NCBI RefSeq assembly: GCF_006442975.2
Contig: NZ_CP083954.1
Location: 5,339,501-5,403,500, forward strand
Source of the DNA: Mesorhizobium sp. B2-1-1
GTDB lineage: Bacteria > Pseudomonadota > Alphaproteobacteria > Rhizobiales > Rhizobiaceae
Length of the DNA: 64,000 nt
Reading direction: 5' to 3'
The position numbers were made by a program, and so were the translations under genes. A model generated the notes under the pieces. The model was not told the DNA's origin, made no database searches, and saw nothing but the letters and a program-made list of their open reading frames with translations. Positions 42,496-51,900 of the stretch are shown here, in pieces (position 1 is the first letter of the stretch; every line of letters starts with the position of its first letter).

Positions 42496-43233
42496 ATGCC
42501 GCTGACCGGCCACCCGATCGTGACCCGACTGACACGTGCAATGAAGCTGGATTCGCTAGACATCAAACGTCTTGAGGCAATCTTCGAGCGCGATCTTACC
42601 ATTCGGAAACGGGAGGAACTCGTCGTTCACGGCTCCGAGTTCCGAAACCTGTGCTTTGTTAAAGACGGCTACGCGATCCGCTACAGGTTGCTGCGCAGCG
42701 GCAGGCGGCAAATCCTGAAGCTCATCCTGCCCGGTGATGTCATTGGATTCCCGGTCAGCTTTTTCGATCGATCCACTTGTTCGGTCGTTGCCGTGAGCGA
42801 ACTGACCTACGCCGTCTGCTCGTTCGACGCGTACATTCGTCTCTGCTACGAGCAGCCCCAATTCGGTCTGGTGTTAAGTTGGCTCGCCGCCCAAGAGGCA
42901 GCGACTTATGCGGAACACATCGTCAATCTAGGTCGGCGCACTCCGATTGAAAGGTTGGCGCACCTTTTGCTGGAGATTCACGCGCGTCTCCTGGAAGTCG
43001 AACGCGCCGACGAAGCAAGTTTCGATCTGCCGTTTTCACAGGAAATCATGGCGGACGCGCTCGGGTTGAGCGTGCCCCATCTCAATCGCATCATTCAGCA
43101 ATTGCGCGCCGAACAGCTTATCACCAGCAACGCGCGCTTCATCGACTTGACTGATCTTGCGGGCCTTCGAAGACTGGCTCAGTACCAGCCGATGTCCCTC
43201 GTTCCGATCCCGGTGCTGAAGCAGCGGGAATGA
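42496..43233 (+). CDS. Crp/Fnr-family transcriptional regulator
   Basis: 245 residues from the ATG at 42496 (GGAG 6 bases upstream). cNMP-like barrel with LCFVKDGYAIRYRLLRSGRRQ, a long C helix and a winged helix (LPFSQEIMADALGLSVPHLNRIIQQL). The barrel lacks the cAMP cassette signature and there is no FNR cysteine cluster, so the signal is unknown. Resembles regulators of the FixK/NnrR-like or stress-related Crp group. Divergent from the Liv transporter operon, which it may control. Confidence 0.87.
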   Translation: MPLTGHPIVTRLTRAMKLDSLDIKRLEAIFERDLTIRKREELVVHGSEFRNLCFVKDGYAIRYRLLRSGRRQILKLILPGDVIGFPVSFFDRSTCSVVAVSELTYAVCSFDAYIRLCYEQPQFGLVLSWLAAQEAATYAEHIVNLGRRTPIERLAHLLLEIHARLLEVERADEASFDLPFSQEIMADALGLSVPHLNRIIQQLRAEQLITSNARFIDLTDLAGLRRLAQYQPMSLVPIPVLKQRE

Positions 43234-43264
43234 AAAGCGTCCCGTCGATCATATTAGCACCCTG

Positions 43265-43280
43265 CGTGAATTCCTTCACA
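43265..43280. promoter_or_regulatory. Candidate cAMP-CRP site upstream of the small secreted protein gene
   Basis: CGTGAATTCCTTCACA matches TGTGA-N6-TCACA at 9 of 10 positions. It lies 178 bp before the ATG at 43458, in the region flanked by the cyclase/CRP operon. Confidence 0.35.
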
Positions 43281-43457
43281 TACAAATCTCACCCGCGGCG
43301 TACAAGAGATGACAGAGCAGGCAATTTAGTCTCTCTTTCGGACAGATCATAAAGAAAATAGCAAAGATCAAGCCCGAAGAGGAAGTTGGTTTTTAAACTA
43401 AGCCAATTTCGTTCTCATCACGAATTTTGTGATGCCATCAACCAAAGGGAGAGAAAC

Positions 43458-43730
43458 ATGTATAAGATCATTACAGCTGCGTCTGCATTCTTCATCCTCA
43501 CGGTGCCTTCGTTCGCGATCGACTCGACCTTCGTCCACAGTCTGCGAGCCGACAATGGTGACTTCGAAGCCCCGGGTGACTTGAAGGGTCAACATTCATT
43601 GGCTTCAGAAGAAGCGGTGTATGGCTTCCCGACCGGGTCGATCGGATTGCCTGGTGGCGCTTCGAACTCCAAGTGCATGGGGGTCAGCCCACACCAGTAC
43701 GATCCTGTCAGCCCGGACTGCCGGAATTGA
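43458..43730 (+). CDS. Small secreted protein (90 aa)
   Basis: 90 residues. The signal peptide MYKIITAASAFFILTVPSFA is followed by a short mature domain with two cysteines (SKCMGVSPHQ, PDCRN) and glycine/proline-rich segments. GGGAGAG lies 6 bases upstream of the ATG. A perfect terminator hairpin follows 8 bases after the stop. Family not recognised; exported role only. Confidence 0.7.
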   Translation: MYKIITAASAFFILTVPSFAIDSTFVHSLRADNGDFEAPGDLKGQHSLASEEAVYGFPTGSIGLPGGASNSKCMGVSPHQYDPVSPDCRN

Positions 43731-43738
43731 TCCAGATA

Positions 43739-43764
43739 AGAGCGGTGGCTAGCGCCACCGCTCT
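43739..43764 (+). terminator. Terminator hairpin after the 90-aa secreted protein gene
   Basis: A perfect 11-bp stem (AGAGCGGTGGC / GCCACCGCTCT) with a 4-base loop TAGC, starting 8 bases after the stop codon at 43730. Confidence 0.7.
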
Positions 43765-43997
43765 GCCTCCTTGAGCGGGTACCGACTGACCGACGGACTA
43801 TTAAGAAAAGCCCGACCATAGATCGCGCGACAGCCGTGGCAGGTCCAATCGCCTGGGACGGCGTCAGGATGCTGAACGGAGGTTCCCAGTTCGTCACCAC
43901 GACAGGTGGAGGACTATCCCTTCATGCCGATCCGGTCTTCGTTGCGCAATCTAATTTCGCGGCTCTGATGCACGCGCGCCGATTGCGAATGGCGACA

Positions 43998-44684
43998 TCA
44001 GTCATCGTCCTGTGACTCGGCGATGTGACGAAGCGCACCGGCGTTCCTTATGCGCAGGCCACCACGCTTGATTGCGATGATCGAACGGTTGCGCCAATCG
44101 TTAAGTGTCTTGTTGACGGACTCGCGCGTGGCGCCCAGGAACTCCCCCAGTTCGGACTGGGAGATCGGTATCCAACCTGAGCCATCCGCCATAACGCCGG
44201 CCAAAAAGACCAGTCGTTTTGCCAGCCTGGCCTCAATGCCGAAGAAAGCCTGATCGCCAAGTTCGCCGCTGACCCAACGCAGCCGTGCGCACAAAAGCTC
44301 AATCATGGCGCGTGCCAGAGGTGGGTTTTTTTCGATGCGATCGAAGAGCTGCTTCCGACCGAGCGAGGCCAGATCGCAAACGGTCAGGCAAGTGGCGGTT
44401 GCGGTGCGCGGGCGCCCGTCGAGCGCGCCGATCTCTCCGACCAAGCTGTGCGAAAGCTCGATATTGGCCACCAGCTTCCGGCCTCCCGGCGAATACATCG
44501 AGATCTCCACCGTCCCGCTCATCACCCCGTAAATACGATCGGATGGATCTTCCTGGACGAAGAGAATCTGGCCCGCCGCGTGGCGTTCAACCTTGCAGCC
44601 GCCGAAAAGAAGATCGAACAGGCGCGGATCGATCCGTGCAAGGCGCGGGAGATCATTTCTTTCGTTCGCGCCGCCAAAAGCCAT
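43998..44684 (-). CDS. CRP-type transcriptional regulator with cAMP-cassette signature
   Basis: 228 residues from the ATG at 44684. The cyclic-nucleotide domain has the phosphate-binding cassette in LVGEIGALDGRPRTATATC: GE followed by PR-T-A, as in cAMP-binding CRPs. The winged helix is ISQSELGEFLGATRESVNKT. It follows the soluble-adenylyl-cyclase-like gene by 47 bp on the same strand, so cyclase and receptor are probably cotranscribed. This makes it a good candidate for a true cAMP receptor protein, unlike the other two Crp/Fnr proteins in the window. Confidence 0.88.
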   Translation of the reverse strand: MAFGGANERNDLPRLARIDPRLFDLLFGGCKVERHAAGQILFVQEDPSDRIYGVMSGTVEISMYSPGGRKLVANIELSHSLVGEIGALDGRPRTATATCLTVCDLASLGRKQLFDRIEKNPPLARAMIELLCARLRWVSGELGDQAFFGIEARLAKRLVFLAGVMADGSGWIPISQSELGEFLGATRESVNKTLNDWRNRSIIAIKRGGLRIRNAGALRHIAESQDDD

Positions 44685-44731
44685 GTCGCCCCCAAGTTGC
44701 CGATCGGATAACTCCAACGCAGGAGAGTATC

Positions 44732-47700
44732 TTAGATCTTGTCTTGCCGGCGCCTCAGCTCGGCCGCAATGATCGACTGATCCCTGCGTAACGAGAGGCG
44801 CCGCGCAGCCGCGAGTGCTTGCCGCCAAGTAGAGACGGCGCGGTCACCGCGCCCGTCCAGCCAATGGGCCACGCCGACCCACAGCCCATACTGAGCAGTG
44901 CCGACAGGAAACGCGCGGCGGTAACGCTTGAGCTCATGCAGCGCTTGGCGCTCCCAGTGGCGCCACTGGTCGTACTCGCGCGAGAGGCCTACCTCCCTGC
45001 CGCGCAGAAGCACTTCGCACACGCCGGCAATGCCGGGCAGTGTGCTGTGCACAGTCGGGCGACGCATCTCGCGCAGCAGGCGTAGCGTCTCGACCACAGC
45101 CCGAAGGCTCTCAGCATGGAGCCCGACCCGTGCAAGCGCGAGCGCAAGCGACCCTTTGGCGGAGACCAAGTCGGCGAGATCGGCGGATCCGACCATAGCG
45201 GACGTGGTCAGCCGAAGGATGTCGACCGCTTCACGGGGGCTATCCGTGTGGAGCACACACAACGACTTGCATCGGAGCGCCCAAATCTCTTGCTGGAGGT
45301 TTCCGCTGTTCTGCGCGCGGGAGAGCAGCGCCTGGGCGGTGTACTCCAGCGCACCCGATTCACCGCGGTAGTACATTGACCAGAAGCGCATGGCCTGGGC
45401 GTTGCACCAACTTAGTTGATCGCCCGCCTTTAGACACAGCTCTTGAGACTGATCCAGACGACGATCTACCATCAGCCAGTCGCAGCGGCCGATGCGCCAG
45501 AGCGCATCGAGATTACACAGGTGGGCATGGACCGCTGGATCGGCGAGCGCAGTCACCACCCGTTCTGCCCTTGCCATGAAGTAGTTGCAAGCGCGCCGGC
45601 GCCCCAGAATTCCCAGCCCGCATGCCAGTTGGGCGGACGCGATCACCATCTCCATGGTGAGCCCCGTGCGCTCCGCATGGGCGACAGCCGCGACGGTGTG
45701 GGAAAACGCTCGCGAAAAGCGAAGCTCGAAATAGTCCACGACCGCCGCCTGGTTAAGGCAGCGAGCTAGTTCTCGCTCCCAGGAGTCCAGCACACCACCC
45801 TGAGTTGACCATAGCGAAGGAGGGAACACTTGTTGGAACGCGAGCCGCATTCCACCCCCAAGCAGCCGCATCAAAAGGGCTGCCGAGGAACGTGGAACCG
45901 GCGTGCCCGCCAAGGTGAGGGCGCGCCTCACCGAAATGCCCTGAGCATGGAGGTCGCCACGACTGTAATGGGCCTCGCCGAGCTGCCTGCGCCAACGCAC
46001 CGACTGAAGTCTTTGCTCAGCACTCCAAGGCTGCTTCGACTCGTATCTCAAGCAGATTTCCAGAAACGCCTCGACCTCTCGAAACGCACCGACCTGCAGC
46101 GCCTTGATTGCTGCCAAATTGGCATATCCAACTGCCTTGAAATTGTTTCCGGCGGCCTCAAAATGCTGAACGAGGGCCGCGACATCCGCGCCCATGGCGG
46201 CCGACTGGCTCGACTCGATCCAAGCGGCCAGAGCTGCATGAAGTCGCTGTCGCACTTCACTGGGAATTGAGCCATAAACGACGTCTCGGATTTGATCATG
46301 ACGGAACTCGTAGTTCCCTGATCCAGTGCCCTGACGCACGAGATGCGCCGCCACGAGCGACTCGACAGCTGCACCCACACCGTCGTGATCCAACTCGCCC
46401 TCGAGCAACGTCGCCAGGGCCTCGCCGGTAAATGAACGCCCGATCACGGCCGCAGCCCTGAGAACGTGCTGGACTGAGGTCTCCAATCGATCAACGCGCT
46501 CCCGAATGACCCGATCGACACCTTCGAAATATCGAAGGCTCTCGAGCGGGCGGATCGGACACCACAAACCATCGCGTATGGCGATGAGCCCCTGGCTCTT
46601 TAATGTCAGCGCTATCTCCTCGGCGAAAAACGGATTGCCACCGGCTAAGGCCGAGACCCGGCGCGCCAGTTCGCCATGTGGGGGCACATCCCCGAGCGTG
46701 CGGGCGACCAGTTCGCAAATCGACGCCTCGCTGAGTTCCTCAAGATCCAGGATACGACACAGGCGCGCGGGATCGTCAGGTTCCGTTCCGGATGTATTCC
46801 TTCTTGTGGCCTCGGCTCGCCTTCGTAGGTTTTTTAACTCCTCCGGAACTTCGTCCGAGCGTACGCACAGGACCAGAAGCAACGAGGACAGAGATGAGAG
46901 AACCCACTCGACGAGGCGCCACGATGCCGAATCCAGCCACTGACTGTCCTCCAGGACCAATGCCAACGGGCGCGGTGCCAAGTTATCCATGAGATCACCC
47001 AAAAGACGCATGGTGGCATCAGCGCGATGAGGTCCCTCCAGATGTCGCGTCCCGTCGTTTTGGGGAATTTCGATGCTCAGAACATCACCTAGCAAGGGCA
47101 GTCGCCCAACGAGCGACGAGTTGCCTTGAACCCGTTGTGTGACGACATCAAGCACCGCAAATCCATCGCTGTCGGACGGTAGGCCGAGAAGGGACACAAG
47201 CACCCGCCGCCATGGCAGGAGCGATGTCCGGCGATCGTCACGTTCGGCGCGCGCGGTCAAAACCTCGATTGCGGTTGAGCGCAGTTCGTCCGTGAAAGCT
47301 CTGATCAAAGCGGTTTTTCCAATGCCCGACTCACCCAAGACAACGAGCAAACGCCTGCCTCCACGGCGGGTCTCCTCGAACGTACGTTTCAGGAACTCCA
47401 GCTCGCTCTGCCGACCAATCAGCGGACTAAGAGGTTGGACCGGGGCGCGCGGATCCATGGGACAAAATACCGTTGCCATGTCCCCAAGTCCGTCCAGTTG
47501 CAACGTGCCGTGTTCTTCGAACCAAAACGCCGTCCGGCTGGCTCGCTCTGTTGGTGCATCGCAGAGAACGTTTGCCGATGCCGCCGTCATAAGCCGCGCC
47601 GCCCGATTCACGGGCGCGCCGATCACCATCAGCTGGCGCCGGCGTGCGCTTCCGACAACACTAAAAAGCGCATCGCCGGTAGCCACGCCCATCGACGCGG

Positions 47701-48739
47701 AGAGGCCCAAGCGTTGGGCCGTCAGACGGATCGCGCGAGCAGCATCGACGGCACGGCAAGGATCGTCGCGGTGGAAACTGCCTCGCGCTCCGAACGTCGC
47801 AAAGAAAATCAGACCTTTGTCGTCGAAGAGCAACTCGCCGGCCGGCCCACCGCGCGAACGCAGATCCTCCTGGAGGGTCGCGCATAGCAATTGATAGCGC
47901 GCAAGCGCCTGAGGTTGACGATGGTCAAGTCCGGCAATTCGCGCGAAAAGGGCGGTGATCGGCCTAATCTCCGCCAGGGCGTCTAAGCGGGCGGTCGTTG
48001 GACGATCTTCTTCGGAACGGATGGCAACGGCGCTGTCCGCGGCAACTGAGCGCAAGTCGGCTTCGGACAGCAGGTCCCTGAGCTGCAAAGGCAAAAACCT
48101 TGCCAGCCAGCCCGGAGGCGGAGAAGCCAGCGTAGGCCGACTGCGCCGCGATTGAGACGGCTGCGCAAGGGCCAAGTTGGCTTTGTCGGAAAGTACATAT
48201 TCCCATTGGCGCGCAGCCGCTTGGGACTGAGCGGCCTGCATGATGGCATCTCCGCCTGCAAAGAGAGTCCAGACCGGCTGACCGCCTAAAGCCGCCGCCC
48301 AGAGGGCCCCCGCCCCTACTCCAACATGCAGCGCGGGTGCGATTTCAGCTGTTCCGTCCTCCAAACGCTCGTTCTGGCCGCCGCAGATTGCCTTGGCACA
48401 GGCTGTCGCCGCTCGCACCGCGCTTTCAAGTCCGCGGACATCCGCCGACCAGTAGGCTAGCAGTTCGTCGCCGGCGAGGTACAAAATCTCGCCTCCACGA
48501 TTGTATACTTGCTCTACGCATCGCGCGTAGGAGTGACTAAGCAGGCTCGGGATTCTTTCAAGTCCTTCTTGCCCCCGTCGTGCTAGTTGCTCGACCAAGG
48601 CCGTGTATCTGGACACATCGACAAACACCACTGCAGCCTGGAATTCGACGGCTACTGGGCCATCCGCTCGAAGTGCGTGAATTCTACCGAGTAATTCCAG
48701 CGGCAGAAAACTCTCAAGTAGCTCGCAAGTACCCTCCAT
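44732..48739 (-). CDS. Soluble-adenylyl-cyclase-like protein: two class III cyclase domains, AAA ATPase, TPR-like region
   Basis: 1335 residues. Cyclase domain C1 (about 34-190) keeps both metal aspartates: D41 in VVFVDVSRYTALVEQ and D91 in GGEILYLAGDELLAYW, but lacks the Asn-x3-Arg pair. Domain C2 (about 260-425) has lost the first metal Asp (ALFARIAGLD) yet keeps FDDKG (K308) and VIGAPVNRAARL (N378, R382). One complete active site therefore forms across C1 and C2, as in animal soluble adenylyl cyclase. An AAA/STAND ATPase follows (Walker A GESGIGKT at 469-476), then a long helical TPR-like region to the C-terminus. Strong ribosome binding site. Cotranscribed with the CRP gene; it should make cAMP. 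Confidence 0.88.
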   Translation of the reverse strand: MEGTCELLESFLPLELLGRIHALRADGPVAVEFQAAVVFVDVSRYTALVEQLARRGQEGLERIPSLLSHSYARCVEQVYNRGGEILYLAGDELLAYWSADVRGLESAVRAATACAKAICGGQNERLEDGTAEIAPALHVGVGAGALWAAALGGQPVWTLFAGGDAIMQAAQSQAAARQWEYVLSDKANLALAQPSQSRRSRPTLASPPPGWLARFLPLQLRDLLSEADLRSVAADSAVAIRSEEDRPTTARLDALAEIRPITALFARIAGLDHRQPQALARYQLLCATLQEDLRSRGGPAGELLFDDKGLIFFATFGARGSFHRDDPCRAVDAARAIRLTAQRLGLSASMGVATGDALFSVVGSARRRQLMVIGAPVNRAARLMTAASANVLCDAPTERASRTAFWFEEHGTLQLDGLGDMATVFCPMDPRAPVQPLSPLIGRQSELEFLKRTFEETRRGGRRLLVVLGESGIGKTALIRAFTDELRSTAIEVLTARAERDDRRTSLLPWRRVLVSLLGLPSDSDGFAVLDVVTQRVQGNSSLVGRLPLLGDVLSIEIPQNDGTRHLEGPHRADATMRLLGDLMDNLAPRPLALVLEDSQWLDSASWRLVEWVLSSLSSLLLVLCVRSDEVPEELKNLRRRAEATRRNTSGTEPDDPARLCRILDLEELSEASICELVARTLGDVPPHGELARRVSALAGGNPFFAEEIALTLKSQGLIAIRDGLWCPIRPLESLRYFEGVDRVIRERVDRLETSVQHVLRAAAVIGRSFTGEALATLLEGELDHDGVGAAVESLVAAHLVRQGTGSGNYEFRHDQIRDVVYGSIPSEVRQRLHAALAAWIESSQSAAMGADVAALVQHFEAAGNNFKAVGYANLAAIKALQVGAFREVEAFLEICLRYESKQPWSAEQRLQSVRWRRQLGEAHYSRGDLHAQGISVRRALTLAGTPVPRSSAALLMRLLGGGMRLAFQQVFPPSLWSTQGGVLDSWERELARCLNQAAVVDYFELRFSRAFSHTVAAVAHAERTGLTMEMVIASAQLACGLGILGRRRACNYFMARAERVVTALADPAVHAHLCNLDALWRIGRCDWLMVDRRLDQSQELCLKAGDQLSWCNAQAMRFWSMYYRGESGALEYTAQALLSRAQNSGNLQQEIWALRCKSLCVLHTDSPREAVDILRLTTSAMVGSADLADLVSAKGSLALALARVGLHAESLRAVVETLRLLREMRRPTVHSTLPGIAGVCEVLLRGREVGLSREYDQWRHWERQALHELKRYRRAFPVGTAQYGLWVGVAHWLDGRGDRAVSTWRQALAAARRLSLRRDQSIIAAELRRRQDKI

Positions 48740-48900
48740 GGGTTCCTTCCCGCAGCCGTGCCCATGGTTTCAGGGCAGAGAAAGGCACCGCCGACCGCGC
48801 ACTTCCTAAAGGGAATGAATATCGCCCCGATAGATTGCGTGACTTCCTGACGTTACACCAAATTTCGTATATGATTGATATCTAAATTAGGGAGGACGCA
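48740..48900. promoter_or_regulatory. Divergent promoter region of the cyclase-CRP and GMC-hydrolase operons
   Basis: 161 bp shared by two divergent operons. The right half (48850-48895) is AT-rich and ends in GGGAGGA, the ribosome binding site for the TTG start at 48901. No clear CRP consensus was found: GTGACTTCCTGACG at 48838-48851 has only one good half-site. Confidence 0.45.
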
Positions 48901-51900
48901 TTGCCGGTACACATCAAGGCAGCGCCGGAGCCGCCACGTGCGACGGCTTGGCTCTCGCACCGACTCGAGACATTGGTCCACGATTTTCCGCAGATCGCCG
49001 ATACGGAAAGGGCAACTGTCAAGGGCGGATATGACTTTGATGTTGTCATCGTTGGCAGCGGCTATGGCGGCTCGGTGGCTGCCGCCGAACTGAGTAGCTG
49101 CAAGGATGTGCAAGGCCAATCTTTAAAAATCTGCGTGCTCGAACGCGGCAAGGAGTACTTGGCCGGAATGTTCCCTTCGCGATTGGCCGATCTGGGTGGC
49201 CACATCCGCTTTGCCACCCCCTTTGCGAAACGCCAACGCGGCGTGTTCGATGGTCTTTACGACTTGCGCTGCAGCGACGACGCGGTAGCTCTCGTCGCGT
49301 GTGGCTTGGGTGGAGGCTCATTAATCAACGCCGGCGTGATGGAGATGCCGCTGCTGGAGATTTTCCGGGAAGCACGCTGGCCCACCAAAATCCGCAGGGA
49401 TACGAATCTCGAGGAGACGGGTAAACGGCTGCGCGATTGGCTGGGAGCCAAGCCGATACGTGTCACCAAGCCTTTCCTGGCCAAGTCCGAAGCAATTAGA
49501 AATTTGGCTGGTGGCAAAGCACGGCCCGCTCACATAACCGTCGCTTCCGATTGCCACACCAACCACGCCGGGGTCGCGATGAGCAAATGTCGCCGTTGCG
49601 GCGACTGCGCCACTGGTTGCAACTACAATGCCAAAGAATCCCTCGACCTGAATTTGTTGCGGCTGGCTCGACAAAGCGGAGTACGAATCGTCACTGGCGC
49701 CACCGTCTTGCGCGTTTTGCGCGCGGGCGAAGGATGGCAGTTGGACGTCAATCACACCGACGGCCATCTACGCGATAACCAGCGGAAGCCGTTCGCGCTG
49801 CTGGCGAGGCGCGTGATCCTTGCAGCAGGCACATTCGGCTCGACGGAAATTTTGATGCGCTCGCAAATCCGCGGGATAAAGTTCTCCGATCAGCTGGGAA
49901 GCAAGTTCTCCGCCAATGGTGACATGCTCGTCGTTGCCCATGATTTGGCGGCACGGGTGAATGGCGTCGCTGATGAAACCGAGGATCCGGCCCCAAACAC
50001 CAAAAGCGAGGATTGCGGTCGCGCGGTCGGCCCGACAATAACCGCAATGATCGATCTGCGCGACGGCAACGCGGCTACTGACCTGGTAATCCAGGATCTT
50101 GCCGTACCGGGACCGCTGCGCCGCCTGTTTGAGGAAAGCGCCACCACATTCGATGTGCTCAATCGCGTCGCCGATGGCGACTGGGCGAAGCATGAGCCGG
50201 ATCCTTCACGAGTAGACGACGCAGCCGTCAATCCTGCCGCCATCACCAACTCCCTGGTGCTGGCCATGATCGGCCGCGACGACGCGGAGGGAGCACTTGC
50301 GCTAGGGCCCTCGATGCAAAACAGCGCCGATGAGATGCAAGGCGATCCTGAAAAAATGCGCGCCGACGGGATGCAAAAGGATGCTGAAAAATTGCGCGCC
50401 GACGGGGTGCAAAAGGATGCTGAAAAATTGCTCGCCGACGGGATGCTCACGGTGCGCTGGCCGGAGTTGCGACTGGACCCCCGGCTGGAGAACCATCATG
50501 CGCGCCTTGGCAAGTTGCTTCGAGAGTCTGGATTGGGCGGACGGCTGGTGAACAACCTGTTGTGGCGACCTTTGTCCGACAGGCTCGAAGCCGTGTTCGG
50601 TCGCCAACGCGGGCCGCTGCTGACGGTGCATCCCCTGGGGGGCTGCGCCATGGGTGACGACGTTCGCCAAGGCGTGACCGATCATTGCGGCCGCGTGTTC
50701 GATGCCGCTGCGGTCGGCCTCAGACGCACTCACGAAGGGTTGATCGTGCTCGATGGCTCGGTCGTGCCCACGTCGCTGGGCATCAATCCCGCCTTGACCA
50801 TAGCCGTTCTGGCATTGCGAGCGATCACCGAGCTCAAGGAGGAATGGCAACTCAGTGGCGGCCGTTTGATCAATGCACCCTTGCCTGGGAACTCTCGTGG
50901 CGAAACGCGGCCGATATATTCCACGCCGCGGACGAACCCTGCGCCTACGCCTACCAGCATCGAACTGACCGAACAGGTGCGCGGCAAGGTCCCTCTGGCT
51001 ATGCGCGGCAACGGTGTGAAACCACACATGGTCGAACTGACGCTAACCACCAAGCCGGTGGTGCTCACCGATCTCTACGCGCTGCAAACGCCCCGTGGAC
51101 GGTGTTTGCCGATTGCCCATGGTCGGCTGCGCATTCTGCGTGCAGGAAAGGAGTTCGACCCCATTGCAGATCAGGCCTATGAAAGCCATGTTGCGCTCGA
51201 GGCGGAGATCTCGGGATCGCTCCACCTGTTCGATCTGGAAAAATCGCGCCCCGTGCCCCGAATGCTGCGCGCTATCCTTGCGTGGGCGCTCAACCGCGGG
51301 ATGCGCGACTTTGCTTACCGCTTGGTCCGCCAGGGCCAGGAATGGTTGCGTTTCACGCCGCCTAGCGGAGGGGCATCCCATCTCAGACTGCTCGACATTC
51401 TGCACCTGTGCTCGCGTGCGGGCGGGGTCCGCCTGATCGAATACGATTTGCACATCGACAAGGTTGTCGAGCCGGAAGATCTCGGCACGGGCGCGAGGTT
51501 CGACAGCTCTCTGTTCACGCAGAAGAAAATCAGAGCGGTGAAGCGGCTCACCTATGCGCGCGGCGCCAGCCCTTGGCAGCAATTGATGGAGATGTCGGTC
51601 GAAGTTTTCCCGCAGATGAGCAAGACCGTCATTGGCAAGAAGCTACCGTCGCTAGAGCTAAACAAACGATACCTGGCGCGGCAATCGGTGCCTCTGCTGC
51701 GGATAGTGGGGCAGCAAGACCGTGTCGCGGCACTGGCAGATCTGGCCTCTTTCATACTCTACGGTTTTCGCGTCGTGCTTCAGATACATGCACTGAGTTT
51801 TCGCCGCCCCGACCCGCCATCTGCGCGTGAACCACAACGGTTGCCCGGGGCGGTGCCGGGCTTACCTGCGCCCCAAATCGACTGGTTGACCTTGAAAGGT

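Noticed and set aside
48838..48851. CRP-like half-site GTGACTTCCTGACG in the cyclase/GMC promoter region
   Set aside because: Only the left half fits TGTGA; the right half does not fit TCACA. Not called as a CRP site.
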